24,785 nucleotides of DNA from Planctomycetota bacterium (GCA_003644265.1 QNBX01000056.1:1-24785), one strand, 5' to 3'. Shown: positions 16,678-24,507, counted from the stretch's first letter. Translations and numbers: made by a program. The notes: generated by a model not told the origin, from the letters alone.

Positions 16678-16848
16678 GGCGAGGCGCTCCACGACGCCGG
16701 CCGACGGCGATCAAGAGGCCCGGTTCGCCGGCCAGGGGATGCTCCGGGGATGCAAGCCTATGACACGCACGATCCGCCGGGATGGCAAGTGGCGCCACGC
16801 TGTCGCGCGCCGTTGGGGGGCGTGGGGAGCGGTCGAGCGCAGCTGAAC

Positions 16849-16907
16849 GCGCCCGGGGAGCGGCGGCCCGATCCGCCTGTGCGATGCCGAACGAGCGCCC
16901 CGGGCGC
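16849..16907. repeat. Long-range inverted repeat between methyltransferase and TPR genes
   Basis: Perfect 10-base arms GCGCCCGGGG (16849-16858) and CCCCGGGCGC (16898-16907) are separated by 39 bases. They lie downstream (minus strand) of the methyltransferase stop and upstream of the TPR gene. The 280-base gap holds no credible gene. No T-tract follows, so it is either a weak terminator or an operator-like element. Confidence 0.4.
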
Positions 16908-16972
16908 AGCGTTCCGCTTGGGCCGCGCGACTCCTGATGGCGGCCCCAGCTCTTGGGCGGCCGGCCCGCGGC

Positions 16973-17869
16973 TCAGCGCTTGGTGGCCACTGCGGTCCAG
17001 CCCAGGCACAGGGCGTCGTCCGTCGCGTAGCGCTCGGCCAGGGCGAAGAACAGCTGCGTCAGGGCGATCAGCGGCAGCACCAGCGGCCCCCGCAGGCGGC
17101 TCAACTTGACCGACCCGTCGTGCTTGCGCTCCCGGGCGGCGAGGTGGCGCAGCATCCACTGGGCGCAGACGGCGCCGGCGGCGGAGGCCACGTTGCCGCG
17201 GGGCTCCAGCAGCTCGAGCTCCAGGCCGTTGTCTTCCAGCAGCTCGGTCAGGCCACGCGGGGTGTAGCGCCGGAAGTCGAAGGGCAGCTGGTGCAACGGC
17301 TGCAGGAACGGCACGGTCAACAGCAGGCGGCCGCCGGGCTTGAGCACGCGGGCCATCTCGGCCACGCAGCGCTCGGGGTGCGGCAGGTGTTCGAGCACCT
17401 CCAGGCTCAGCACGGTGTCCACGCAGGCGTCGGCCACGGGCAGCCGCTGGCCGTCGCCGAAGACGTCGATGATGCCGTGCACGACGTGTAGGTAGCCGGC
17501 CAGCTCGGGGTTCAGGTTGCCGAACACCACCGGCGGGTACTCGAGCCCCAGGTAGCGCGAGACGTGCGGCGCGAACACGTCGGCGTAGGGGCGCTCGCCC
17601 ACACCCACGTCGAGCATGGTGCCCCTCGCGAGGGGCGCCAGCCGAGCCACCGCGTCGTGCAGCCGACGCACGTCCAACCAGTAGGGGTTGAGAGGCGTGT
17701 GTTTCTGCCAGGCCAGCAGCCGGCGCACCCAGCCAGGGCGCGTGGAGATGACCGAGCGCGGCTGCCCGTCGACGGGCGTGGGTTCGTGAGGCGTCAACGG
17801 CGTCTCGATCGAGGGCGAGCTGCCAGCGCCGTGCGGGGCGTGGCGGCGGTAGCATGCAGGCGAGAGCAT
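16973..17869 (-). CDS. Class I SAM-dependent methyltransferase
   Basis: The predicted protein has 298 residues from the ATG at 17869, without a clear SD. A Rossmann-type methyltransferase fold is seen in the middle: motif I TMLDVGVGERPYA (84-96), a following acidic segment, DGQRLPVADACVDTVLS (139-155) and the post-motif EVLEHLPHPERCVAEMARVLKPGG (157-180), ending in LLLTVPF. This is the Methyltransf_11/UbiE-like arrangement. Motif I reads GVGE instead of the common GCGTG. The N-terminal 60 residues and a hydrophobic C-terminal segment (PLVLPLIALTQLFFAL) are less typical. The segment could be a membrane-associating helix. Substrate unknown; small molecules, lipids or glycans are possible. It is divergent from the NAD(P)HX epimerase gene. 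Confidence 0.85.
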   Translation of the reverse strand: MLSPACYRRHAPHGAGSSPSIETPLTPHEPTPVDGQPRSVISTRPGWVRRLLAWQKHTPLNPYWLDVRRLHDAVARLAPLARGTMLDVGVGERPYADVFAPHVSRYLGLEYPPVVFGNLNPELAGYLHVVHGIIDVFGDGQRLPVADACVDTVLSLEVLEHLPHPERCVAEMARVLKPGGRLLLTVPFLQPLHQLPFDFRRYTPRGLTELLEDNGLELELLEPRGNVASAAGAVCAQWMLRHLAARERKHDGSVKLSRLRGPLVLPLIALTQLFFALAERYATDDALCLGWTAVATKR

Positions 17870-17873
17870 TGTG

Positions 17874-17889
17874 GGGGCGTGGACGCCCC
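17874..17889. promoter_or_regulatory. Palindrome between divergent genes (candidate operator)
   Basis: The palindrome GGGGCGT-GG-ACGCCCC lies in the 51-base space between the divergent methyltransferase (ATG at 17869) and epimerase (GTG at 17921) genes. Perfect 7-base arms in such a short shared regulatory space suggest a dimeric regulator site. It is only five bases upstream of the methyltransferase start. Confidence 0.35.
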
Positions 17890-17920
17890 TCGCAAGCCTG
17901 AAGGCGACGGAGCGTGAGCC

Positions 17921-18625
17921 GTGGACGGCGAGGCCAGGGACAGCGAGCATCGGCGCGACGACCCGGCCGCGTCTGCCGGGCAGTCGGCCTGGCACGACAC
18001 GGCCCAGCCTCCTGCCGTGACATACAGCGCGGACGAGGCCCTGGCCATGGATCGCTGGCTGGTGTCGAGGGGCTTCAGCATCGCCCAGCTCATGGCCACG
18101 GCGGGCGCGCGCCTGGCGGCTGCTGCGACCGAGTTGCTCGAGCAGCAACGCCTGGAGCGCGTGGTCTGCCTGGTGGGTCCGGGCAACAACGGAGGCGACG
18201 CGCTGGTGGCCGCCGAGCTGCTGGAGAGCGCGTGGCCGCTGACGCGCTGGCGCCCGCTGGCGGGCGACGAGGCGCCGGCGATGGGCCCCGGGGTGCTGGT
18301 GATCGACGGCCTGTTTGGCGTGGGTCTGGAGCGCCCGGTGCAGGGAGACGCGGCCGCCGCGCTGGCGGCGGTGGCCAGCACCGGCGCGCCGGTGCTGGCG
18401 GTGGATGTGCCCAGCGGGCTGCACGCCACCACCGGGGAGGTCCTGGGTGCGGCCCTGCCGGCGCGCTGGACGCTCAGCTTCGTGGGCCCCAAGACCGGCT
18501 TCTTCGTGGCGGCCGGTCCCGCGTATGTGGGCAGCTGGCGAGCGGTCGAGATCGGCTTCCCGGCGCAGCAGGCCCACGCCTGGCTGGCGGCCAGACGCGC
18601 CACGCAGGGGCCAGCGCGCGCCTGA
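17921..18625 (+). CDS. nnrE: NAD(P)H-hydrate epimerase (YjeF N-terminal domain)
   Basis: The predicted protein has 234 residues from the GTG at 17921, with GGAG 8 bases upstream (17909-17912). It interconverts the R and S forms of hydrated NAD(P)H (NADHX) so that the dehydratase can repair them. The key motifs are present: GPGNNGGDALVAA (86-98), VIDGLFGVGLERP (127-139) and AVDVPSGL (160-167). The segment after VDVPSGL reads HATTG where DADTG is common, so one customary Asp is replaced by His. The C-terminal dehydratase domain found in many fused bacterial NnrD/NnrE proteins is absent, so this is a stand-alone epimerase. The first 35 residues are a poorly conserved, probably disordered extension. 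No partner dehydratase is seen in the window. Confidence 0.9.
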   Translation: MDGEARDSEHRRDDPAASAGQSAWHDTAQPPAVTYSADEALAMDRWLVSRGFSIAQLMATAGARLAAAATELLEQQRLERVVCLVGPGNNGGDALVAAELLESAWPLTRWRPLAGDEAPAMGPGVLVIDGLFGVGLERPVQGDAAAALAAVASTGAPVLAVDVPSGLHATTGEVLGAALPARWTLSFVGPKTGFFVAAGPAYVGSWRAVEIGFPAQQAHAWLAARRATQGPARA

Positions 18626-18722
18626 GTCGTGCCCGGTCTGCGTCGTCCCGGGGCGGCGCCGGCATCGCTCCGAGCCGCGGTGCCCCAGCGGTGCGAGCTC
18701 GACGGCCGCGAGGCCAAGCGCT

Positions 18723-20333
18723 TCAGCGCCGCTGATGAAACAGGTGCTGCGCCAGCTCGAGCGGGTAGTCGTCGCCGTCGCGGCTGAGCAGCACGAACAG
18801 GCGCGCGTTGTCGCTGCGGTCGTAGTACTCGATGCGCAGCGGGTGCCAGCCGGCTTGGCAGCGCACGTCGCCGGTACCGGTCCAGCTCGAGTAGCCAGCG
18901 TCCTGCCAGTGGTCCACGGCGAGGGACTCCCCGAGCGTAATGCGCACGCCGTCGTTGGCCACCACGAAGAGCGTGTACAGGCCGTCCGCAGGCGCCTTCA
19001 GCCAGCCTTCCCAGCGCACGCTGAAGCGGTCGGCGGGCACGCCACGCAGGGGCGAGCCGCGCTTCCAGTCGAGGTCGAACTCCCGGTCGACGCGGGTCGC
19101 CACGAGGCGTTCGAATGATGTTCCCGCGTAGTAGCTGCCGAGCAGGCCGGGGCTGAGTCCGGACGGAGGATCGTCGAGCGGGCGCGCGCCGCCGCGGGCG
19201 TGGCCGGCGCTCCAGGCTTGCATGAGTTGCTCGGCGCGCGCGTGCCCGGGGTGCAGCAGCAGCGCGGTCTCCAGCGCTGAGAGCGCGGCCGGGATGTCGT
19301 CGCCGGCGTGCTGCGCCAGGGCCAGGTTGATCAGCGCGCTGACGTCGCCCGGATAGAGCTCGAGCGCCGTCTCGAGCGAGGCGATGGCCCCGGGCAGGTC
19401 GCCGGTCTCCGCGCGGGCCACGCCCAGGTTGCGGTGGATCTCGGGCAGCTCCGGCAGCAGCCGCGCCGCCAGCTCCAGGTCGGCCAGGGCGCGCTCGGGC
19501 CGGCCTTGCACCGACGCCACGAAGCCGCGGTTGTGCAACAGCACGGCGGCCACCTCTCGCGCCCCGAGGTTGCGCATGTAGATCGAGCTGGCGTGGTGGA
19601 AGTCACCCAGCGTCGCGCGCAGCACGTCATCGCTGACGCTCGCGCCGTCGCGCGTGAGCTCCAGGTTCACGCGCGTGGTGCCGTCGTCCCAGCGCACCAG
19701 GAAGTGGTTGGGCATGGCCACGCCGTGCAGCGGCTCGCCCAGGACTTCGGCCACCGCCAGCGCCAGCACCGACAGCGACAGGCAGTAGCCTTGACGCCGC
19801 GCCAGGACGGAGTCGATGTGCAGGGTCTCGGGCGAGTCGAGGTCGGCCACGGCGCCGAAGCGCTCTCGCTCGAACAGCAGCGTGGCGAAGGCGCGGGCGC
19901 GCTGCCGGGGCGAGGCGTCCGCGGGGAGCAAGTCGCGCCAGGTCTGACTGAGCTGCTCGATCCGCGCGCGGACCGCGGCCTCGTCGAGGCCCGGGTGATC
20001 GGCGCGGGCGGCGGCCAGCGCCGCGGCCAGCACGCCGGCGTGGCCGTCCAGCTCAGGCGGGGGTGTGGGCAGGCGACCGCCAACAGCCAAGCGGGCCGGG
20101 GCCTGCTGGAGGCGCGGCTCGATCGGGTTGCTGATCGTGACGTGGACCGCTGCGGCCGGCGGCGGCGGCGGCGCTCCGACGAACGTGGCTGAATCCGCCG
20201 GAATCGCAGCGGCCAACGCTGCGCCCGCGAAGCCGGCCGACGACGCGCCGCCCAAGGACACCGTGACGCCCAAGGACACCGTGACGCCAATCAGGGCAGC
20301 GAGGCCCAGGCCTGCGAATAGAATCGGGCGCAC
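18723..20333 (-). CDS. Secreted SirB1-type transglutaminase-like/TPR/PA14 protein
   Basis: The predicted protein has 536 residues from a GTG at 20333, with GGAG 9 bases upstream. A hydrophobic N-terminus (RPILFAGLGLAALIG) serves as a signal or anchor. Residues about 110-260 match the SirB1/COG2912 transglutaminase-like domain: DSVLARRQGYCLSLSVL with candidate Cys184, and MPNHFLVRW with candidate His210. A TPR array follows at about 265-370 (LHNRGFVASVQGRPERAL, HRNLGVARAETGDLPGAI). The C-terminus (396-520) is a PA14 domain (LLGSYYAGTSF, then GWLKAPADGLYTLFVVANDG), which commonly binds carbohydrate. I know the SirB1-TPR pair as a common architecture; the added PA14 is unusual. It lies 32 bases after a small periplasmic protein gene. 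Activity and substrate unknown; a cell-wall or glycan-associated peptidase-like or transferase role is inference. Confidence 0.88.
   Translation of the reverse strand: MRPILFAGLGLAALIGVTVSLGVTVSLGGASSAGFAGAALAAAIPADSATFVGAPPPPPAAAVHVTISNPIEPRLQQAPARLAVGGRLPTPPPELDGHAGVLAAALAAARADHPGLDEAAVRARIEQLSQTWRDLLPADASPRQRARAFATLLFERERFGAVADLDSPETLHIDSVLARRQGYCLSLSVLALAVAEVLGEPLHGVAMPNHFLVRWDDGTTRVNLELTRDGASVSDDVLRATLGDFHHASSIYMRNLGAREVAAVLLHNRGFVASVQGRPERALADLELAARLLPELPEIHRNLGVARAETGDLPGAIASLETALELYPGDVSALINLALAQHAGDDIPAALSALETALLLHPGHARAEQLMQAWSAGHARGGARPLDDPPSGLSPGLLGSYYAGTSFERLVATRVDREFDLDWKRGSPLRGVPADRFSVRWEGWLKAPADGLYTLFVVANDGVRITLGESLAVDHWQDAGYSSWTGTGDVRCQAGWHPLRIEYYDRSDNARLFVLLSRDGDDYPLELAQHLFHQRR
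20251..20286. repeat. 18-bp tandem duplication in the signal-anchor coding region
   Basis: The unit CCCAAGGACACCGTGACG occurs twice in direct tandem. It encodes the duplicated VTVSLG-VTVSLG in the hydrophobic N-terminus of the SirB1-like protein and keeps frame. It is a likely recent slippage event that lengthens the hydrophobic core. Confidence 0.75.
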
Positions 20334-20365
20334 GCGTCGTCGCTCCGCGAGCGGTGGCGCGCGCG

Positions 20366-20776
20366 TCAGCTCTGCAGCGCGGCGAGCTCGGCCTTGAGCG
20401 CCAGCAGCTCCTTCTTGAGCCGCGCGACCTCCTTCTTGAGCAGGTAGTTGTCGTAGCGCAGGATCTCGTCCTCGGTGCGCTCACGGCCCTGTAGCTGCTT
20501 GAACTGTGCGTCGGTCAGCACGCCGATGGAGGCCTTCTCGAAGTTCAGCTCCATGGCCTCGTGGTGCCGGCAGCCCAGGCCGTCCTCGTGGCTGGAGGTG
20601 ATCAGCTCGCGGTGCTGCTGCTGGTACTGGAAGACGTCCTTGAGCTGCTCGGTGTTCAGCTGCAGGCGCTTCAGCTTGACGATCAGCTCGTCGGTGTTGT
20701 CCCAGCAGAAGGCCGAGGCCTGGTTGGCGCCGAGCACGAGGGCGAAGACAGCGACGGCGAGAATCTTGCGCAGCAT
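20366..20776 (-). CDS. Small periplasmic LTxxQ-like (Spy/CpxP-type) coiled-coil protein
   Basis: The predicted protein has 136 residues from the ATG at 20776, with a strong GGAGGAG about 7 bases upstream; this beats the upstream frame start at 20800. A clear signal peptide (MLRKILAVAVFALVLG, cleavage after ASA) leaves a mature protein beginning FCWDN. Two segments resemble the LTxxQ motif of Spy/CpxP proteins: LQLNTEQLKDVFQYQQQ (38-54) and VLTDAQFKQLQG (86-97). Cys24 and a Cys-Arg-His-His cluster (CRHH, 69-72) could bind metal or form a disulfide. The C-terminal 30 residues (LKKEVARLKKELLALKAEL) are a strong coiled coil. Spy-like proteins are periplasmic chaperones or metal sensors; assignment here rests on weak motifs and should be treated as tentative. 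It is followed 32 bases later by the SirB1/PA14 gene, so probably co-transcribed. Confidence 0.82.
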   Translation of the reverse strand: MLRKILAVAVFALVLGANQASAFCWDNTDELIVKLKRLQLNTEQLKDVFQYQQQHRELITSSHEDGLGCRHHEAMELNFEKASIGVLTDAQFKQLQGRERTEDEILRYDNYLLKKEVARLKKELLALKAELAALQS

Positions 20777-20849
20777 GGGGAACTCCTCCAGTGGATACAC
20801 GGCCGGTGTGAGCCTTCGATCCTACGGCAGGCCCGGCCGAGCGGCGATG

Positions 20850-20871
20850 GCGCAACCGGGGCGCAACCGGG
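20850..20871. repeat. 11-bp tandem repeat
   Basis: GCGCAACCGGG occurs twice in tandem in the 125-base gap between the P-loop NTPase gene and the LTxxQ-like gene. It lies about 75 bases upstream of the latter's start (minus strand), where a promoter would be expected. Function unknown. Confidence 0.5.
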
Positions 20872-20901
20872 GCGTGGGCCGTGGGCTCCCGGGCCCCGGG
20901 C

Positions 20902-22416
20902 TCAGTTGAGCGTGCGGCGAAGCACGCCGGCGCGGTCGATCCAGCTGGCGCGAACCACATCGAAACCGGCCAGCGAGAGGTGCCAACGGCCGTCTTCGGC
21001 GGAGAGGTCCTCGGGCAGATCCTTCATGTGCTGGAGCAACACCTCCGACATGAAGCCGAAGGCATAGCGCGGCGTGGCCAGGGTGTTGAAGCTCTCGAGT
21101 ACGTGTTCCAGCGGGAGGTCGTCGCCCAGCAGGTCGCTCAGGGAGCGTGCCCGCGAGGTCTCGTCGGTGCAGGCCGCGAGGCGCCGGTTGGCGATCTCGA
21201 ACAGCTCGCGGCCGGTCCACTTGAGCTCGGGCACCAGGTTGCTCTTGTCGAGTCGCATGCGCTTGAGCTGCTTGGCGCTGGCGGCGCGCCAGATCGACTC
21301 CATCTCGATGGGCAGGAACAGCTTCAGCGCCAGGCCGGGATGCTGCAGCAGCTTGATGTCGAGCACGCTGCGCACGAACTCGCGCATGCGGTCGCCGCCG
21401 TCGGTCAGCAGGGTGGGCTCGTCGACGCGGTCCACCAGCACGTACAGTCCGTTGTGCCCGCTGGCCTCGAGCAGGGACAGCACGCGCTGCAGGTACTCGA
21501 AGCGCACGGCCTCCTCGCCGCCGTGGGGCAGCAGCAGCTCGCCTCGCTCCTTGGCGCCCATCTGCGACAGGACGCGCAGCAGCGGCTCGTGATCGCCGCT
21601 GATGACGCGCAGCGCGCGGGTGGCGTCGATGGCGCTGAGGCGCAGCTTGCGGCGGGCGTAGGCGCGCTGCGACCAGAGGCCCGCGAGCATGCCGGCGCCG
21701 GCGCCGGCGAAGGCGCCCCGGTTGTCGGTCAGGAAGGTCCAGTCAGCCAGCTCGGGAATGGACGGCGCGACGAAGGGCGCGACGCCGACAGCCAGGCTCA
21801 GCAGCGACAGCAGCGTCACGCCGATCGTCGAGCCGCCCGCGCCGCGGCCGGGGGCGCCGAGCTGCCTCGCGAGCGCGATCAGCGCTTCGCTCGGTGTGCG
21901 CGTACGTGAGCGGTAGTACAACGCCGTCGCGAGGTGCAGGTCGACCAGCTGCTTGGCCGCCGGCGGGCCCAGCGTGAGCTTCCCGTCGAGCAGCCCGTCC
22001 ACCAGACCCGTCACGGCCAGGGACAGGATGGCGTCCAAGTGATCGGACAGGCGCCACGCCGCCAGGGCCTGGTCGGCGTCCGCGCGCCGCTTGCCGCCGG
22101 TGAGCTGCCGCTGCAGCGCCTCGATGTGGCCGTCGAAGTCGACGTACTCCACCACGAACACGCGCGCGTTGGGCTGGGCCTCGTTGTGGGCCGCCAACCG
22201 GCGCCTCATCATGCGGCGCAGGCCGCTCTTTCCGCTGCCCTTCTCGCCAAACACGATGCCGGGCGCGGGGCTGGCCGGGTCACCGAAGATGCGATCAAAA
22301 CCCGAGTGCACGGCCGCGGGGTCGACGCGCCCGAGCACCGAGTCCTTGTCCGCGTCCTCGCAGGCGAAGGGGTCGGTGGAGAGGCCCCAGTGTGTGCGCC
22401 AGGTCTGAGTGAACAT
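20902..22416 (-). CDS. Membrane-associated P-loop NTPase (KAP/ExeA-like)
   Basis: The predicted protein has 504 residues from the ATG at 22416, with CGGAG about 6 bases upstream. The N-terminus HWGLSTDPFACED resembles the opening of ExeA-type ATPases. The Walker A is GEKGSGKS at residues 57-64 and the Walker B LYVLVDRVDE at 324-333. Between them lie two probable membrane segments (about 197-221, GVTLLSLLSLAVGVAPF, and 234-250, GAFAGAGAGMLAGLWS). A pair of membrane helices inserted in a P-loop domain is the hallmark of KAP NTPases. The length is typical. KAP proteins act at membranes in signalling or defence, but no effector or partner domain is seen here. No other gene clearly belongs with it; the LTxxQ-like gene follows after 125 bases. 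Function unknown. Confidence 0.8.
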   Translation of the reverse strand: MFTQTWRTHWGLSTDPFACEDADKDSVLGRVDPAAVHSGFDRIFGDPASPAPGIVFGEKGSGKSGLRRMMRRRLAAHNEAQPNARVFVVEYVDFDGHIEALQRQLTGGKRRADADQALAAWRLSDHLDAILSLAVTGLVDGLLDGKLTLGPPAAKQLVDLHLATALYYRSRTRTPSEALIALARQLGAPGRGAGGSTIGVTLLSLLSLAVGVAPFVAPSIPELADWTFLTDNRGAFAGAGAGMLAGLWSQRAYARRKLRLSAIDATRALRVISGDHEPLLRVLSQMGAKERGELLLPHGGEEAVRFEYLQRVLSLLEASGHNGLYVLVDRVDEPTLLTDGGDRMREFVRSVLDIKLLQHPGLALKLFLPIEMESIWRAASAKQLKRMRLDKSNLVPELKWTGRELFEIANRRLAACTDETSRARSLSDLLGDDLPLEHVLESFNTLATPRYAFGFMSEVLLQHMKDLPEDLSAEDGRWHLSLAGFDVVRASWIDRAGVLRRTLN

Positions 22417-22480
22417 CGCGGCTCCGGAGGGCGGGGCCGGACATCCTCGCGCTCAAGCCGCGCCGACACCAGGGGCGTAT

Positions 22481-22525
22481 CAAAAGGGAAGAGCCCCCCT
22501 CGCGATCGCTCGCGAGGGGGGCTCT
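22481..22525 (-). terminator. Strong intrinsic terminator of secreted paralogue B
   Basis: A perfect hairpin lies 48 bases after the stop of the minus-strand gene. Its arms are 22491-22505 (GAGCCCCCCTCGCGA) and 22510-22524, with a 4-base loop; one more A-T pair extends the stem to 16 bp. On the minus strand the stem is followed by TTCCCTTTTG, an interrupted U-tract. This is the clearest terminator in the window and shows the direction of transcription. Confidence 0.85.
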
Positions 22526-22572
22526 CAACTGCAGCCTGCGTCGGCCGAAGCCTCAGCAGGACATCACCCGGA

Positions 22573-24240
22573 TCAGTCGATCATCGGGATGATGGTGCTG
22601 GTACCGACCGCGTTTTCCTGCGGGTTGTTCGCGTTGCGGTTCCAGATCAGCGGCGGGCCCATGAAGCTCTTGAGCTGGCTGGTTCCGACCTGCACACCGA
22701 CCGGGAGGCCGAGCGCAGCCGAGGAAATCAGCGTGCCGCCCACGGGGACGTGGACCGACGAGCCGATGACCGTGCTGGTGCCGCCAGCGCCCGCGCCGAA
22801 GCCGTACGGGTCAAGCCAGACAGTGGCCTGATCCTGAACGGGAGTCAGGAAGATCGGGCTGAAGAACGCGACGTCGCTGTCCGGGAAGATGTGACCGATG
22901 AACTCCTGTGCAGTCAGGGGGAAGCGGTTGCCTCCACCCTGGCCGACGAGGAAGTCAGGCGCGTTGGCAGGATCGCCAGGATCGCCAGCAGCTGACGGCG
23001 GGAACGGGTTCGCGCCGGCAAAGAGGCTGTCGAACCAGGTCTGGACCCACGTCACGTGGCTACGGGGATCGCCCACATCGCCGGTGGCGTAGGTGGCCGG
23101 GCCACCGTTCCAGGTCACGAATCCGATCGCAGGCACGTTGGCGAAGCCACCCGGGGTGGGATCTTGACCACCGAAGCCGCTTTCCGTCATCGCACCACCG
23201 ACGCCGCTCATGCTGATTCCGCCGTGACGACCGAGGTTCCAGCCGGCGTTCAGGTTCAGGCCGCCAGCGGGGAAACCGAGGAAGGGCGGGTACTCAGGGC
23301 CCAAGCCATTGAAGGGCAATCCGCCCATCGCGGCGTACGGCGCCGTGGCGTTCAGACCGTTCGGGGCGAGCGCGTAGTTGGTGGTGGGCGTCGTGACGCT
23401 GTGCCAGGCTTCGATCTCCACGTTGCCGAGGAACGCGAACAAGCCCAGAGGACCGCCAGCGACGGTGTTGGACTGCCAGATGTTCTGCTCGTCGTCCGAG
23501 AACACGTAGTACTGGTTGTTGTCGGGCGAACTGGTGGTCCACTTGTACCAGCCGTCGATGTCATCCAAGGCGGGAACAGCGGACGGGACCCAGTTGAACG
23601 TGACCATCCAGCACAGACCGGTGGAGCCGATGCCCAGAGCGACGTCGGACGCCAGCGCGAGCGGCGTGAGCGTGCCGGCGCTTGAGGTGCCCTGCAGGCC
23701 GTTGTTCGGGACCAGGATCTCCTGGGCCTGCATGAACGGGCTGAAGCCGGAGCCAAATCCCAGCAGCAGGAAGTTGGCCGAAGCGCCAGTCGGGCCGTAG
23801 GGAAGGCCACCGCTGCCGCCAATGGGGAAGCAGGTGCCTGCTGGAAGCGACGAGGCGACCGGGCAGGCTGCGTTGTTCCACACGCCCGTGTTCTGGTCGT
23901 ACGGGTGCAGGCCGTCGTACTCCATGAACAGCAGGATAGGGAACTTGATGCCCAGGCCAGCGATCGGGCCACCCAAGACGCAAGGGGACTCGCGCCAACC
24001 GTATTGCTTGTAGCCGAAGTCGCCGAGCGTCGTGAGCGTGTTGCCACGCATCTCTTCGCCGTCGAGCCAGTAGCCGACGCCATCCTCACCTGGGACCCAG
24101 GTCCCACCGGCACCCAGATAAAGCACGTCGCCGCTGTTGGCCAGCACATGGGAGTTCACTGCGTTCTGAGCGGAGACGGGGCTAGCGAGCCCGATCGCCA
24201 GAGCAGCAAGGGCCGAAGCCCGGAAGAAGTACCTATTCAC
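22573..24240 (-). CDS. Secreted protein of unknown function, paralogue B
   Basis: The predicted protein has 555 residues from a GTG at 24240, with GAGG 10 bases upstream. The N-terminal signal peptide (FRASALAALAIGLASPVSA) yields a mature QNAVNSHVL. It is a full-length paralogue of the protein at 5790-7430 (+), with the same order of conserved blocks: GVGYWLDGEEMRGNTLT, ALDDIDGWY, SSPDNNQYY, FVTWNGGP, GDPRSHVTWVQ, NRFPLT, FLTPVQDQ and GTSTIIPMID. No lipobox, anchor or sorting signal is visible at either end. Base composition looks less GC-extreme than the flanking genes, as in its paralogue, which may reflect high expression. It is transcribed as a single gene closed by a strong terminator. 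I do not recognise the family and cannot assign a function. Confidence 0.92.
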   Translation of the reverse strand: MNRYFFRASALAALAIGLASPVSAQNAVNSHVLANSGDVLYLGAGGTWVPGEDGVGYWLDGEEMRGNTLTTLGDFGYKQYGWRESPCVLGGPIAGLGIKFPILLFMEYDGLHPYDQNTGVWNNAACPVASSLPAGTCFPIGGSGGLPYGPTGASANFLLLGFGSGFSPFMQAQEILVPNNGLQGTSSAGTLTPLALASDVALGIGSTGLCWMVTFNWVPSAVPALDDIDGWYKWTTSSPDNNQYYVFSDDEQNIWQSNTVAGGPLGLFAFLGNVEIEAWHSVTTPTTNYALAPNGLNATAPYAAMGGLPFNGLGPEYPPFLGFPAGGLNLNAGWNLGRHGGISMSGVGGAMTESGFGGQDPTPGGFANVPAIGFVTWNGGPATYATGDVGDPRSHVTWVQTWFDSLFAGANPFPPSAAGDPGDPANAPDFLVGQGGGNRFPLTAQEFIGHIFPDSDVAFFSPIFLTPVQDQATVWLDPYGFGAGAGGTSTVIGSSVHVPVGGTLISSAALGLPVGVQVGTSQLKSFMGPPLIWNRNANNPQENAVGTSTIIPMID

Positions 24241-24507
24241 GAGATGTCATCCTCAGAGAGATGAAGGAACCGAATGCTTTGGATTGCCCCGTCAGCCGAC
24301 CACCTGCGGCTTCCGAGGTACTGCGTGCGCTACCGACTCGCCCGCTGAGGCCGCTCGTCGCGGGAGGGAGGAGTCCCCAGGGGCGATACGTGTCGGGTTC
24401 GGAGAGCAATCCATCGATCCCCTGCAGATCGATCGGGCCGCTATCCGGATGCTGCTGGACGCGCGTGGATTCGGAGACCCCTCGGCGGGAGGTGCCGACA
24501 GGGATGG
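24241..24507. other. Upstream region of paralogue B; no convincing gene
   Basis: The short frames crossing this region have no good ribosome-binding site or recognisable protein. It should contain the promoter of paralogue B (minus strand), but I could not fix convincing -35/-10 elements. It shows no obvious similarity to the region upstream of paralogue A. Confidence 0.4.

Noticed and set aside
13531..17109. Very long plus-strand open frame (about 1190 codons)
   Set aside because: It is antisense to the TPR and part of the exbB genes and reads as low-complexity Gln/Gly/Arg/Ala-rich sequence, as expected from the opposite strand of GC-rich coding DNA. The minus strand has clear signal peptide and TPR signatures.
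16758..18023. Minus-strand frame of 421 codons overlapping the methyltransferase
   Set aside because: It is a different frame of the same strand with Arg/Ala/Pro-rich sequence; the methyltransferase motifs lie in the other frame.
18626..18722. Terminator between convergent nnrE and the SirB1-like gene
   Set aside because: No perfect stem with a T-tract could be found in the 97 bases.
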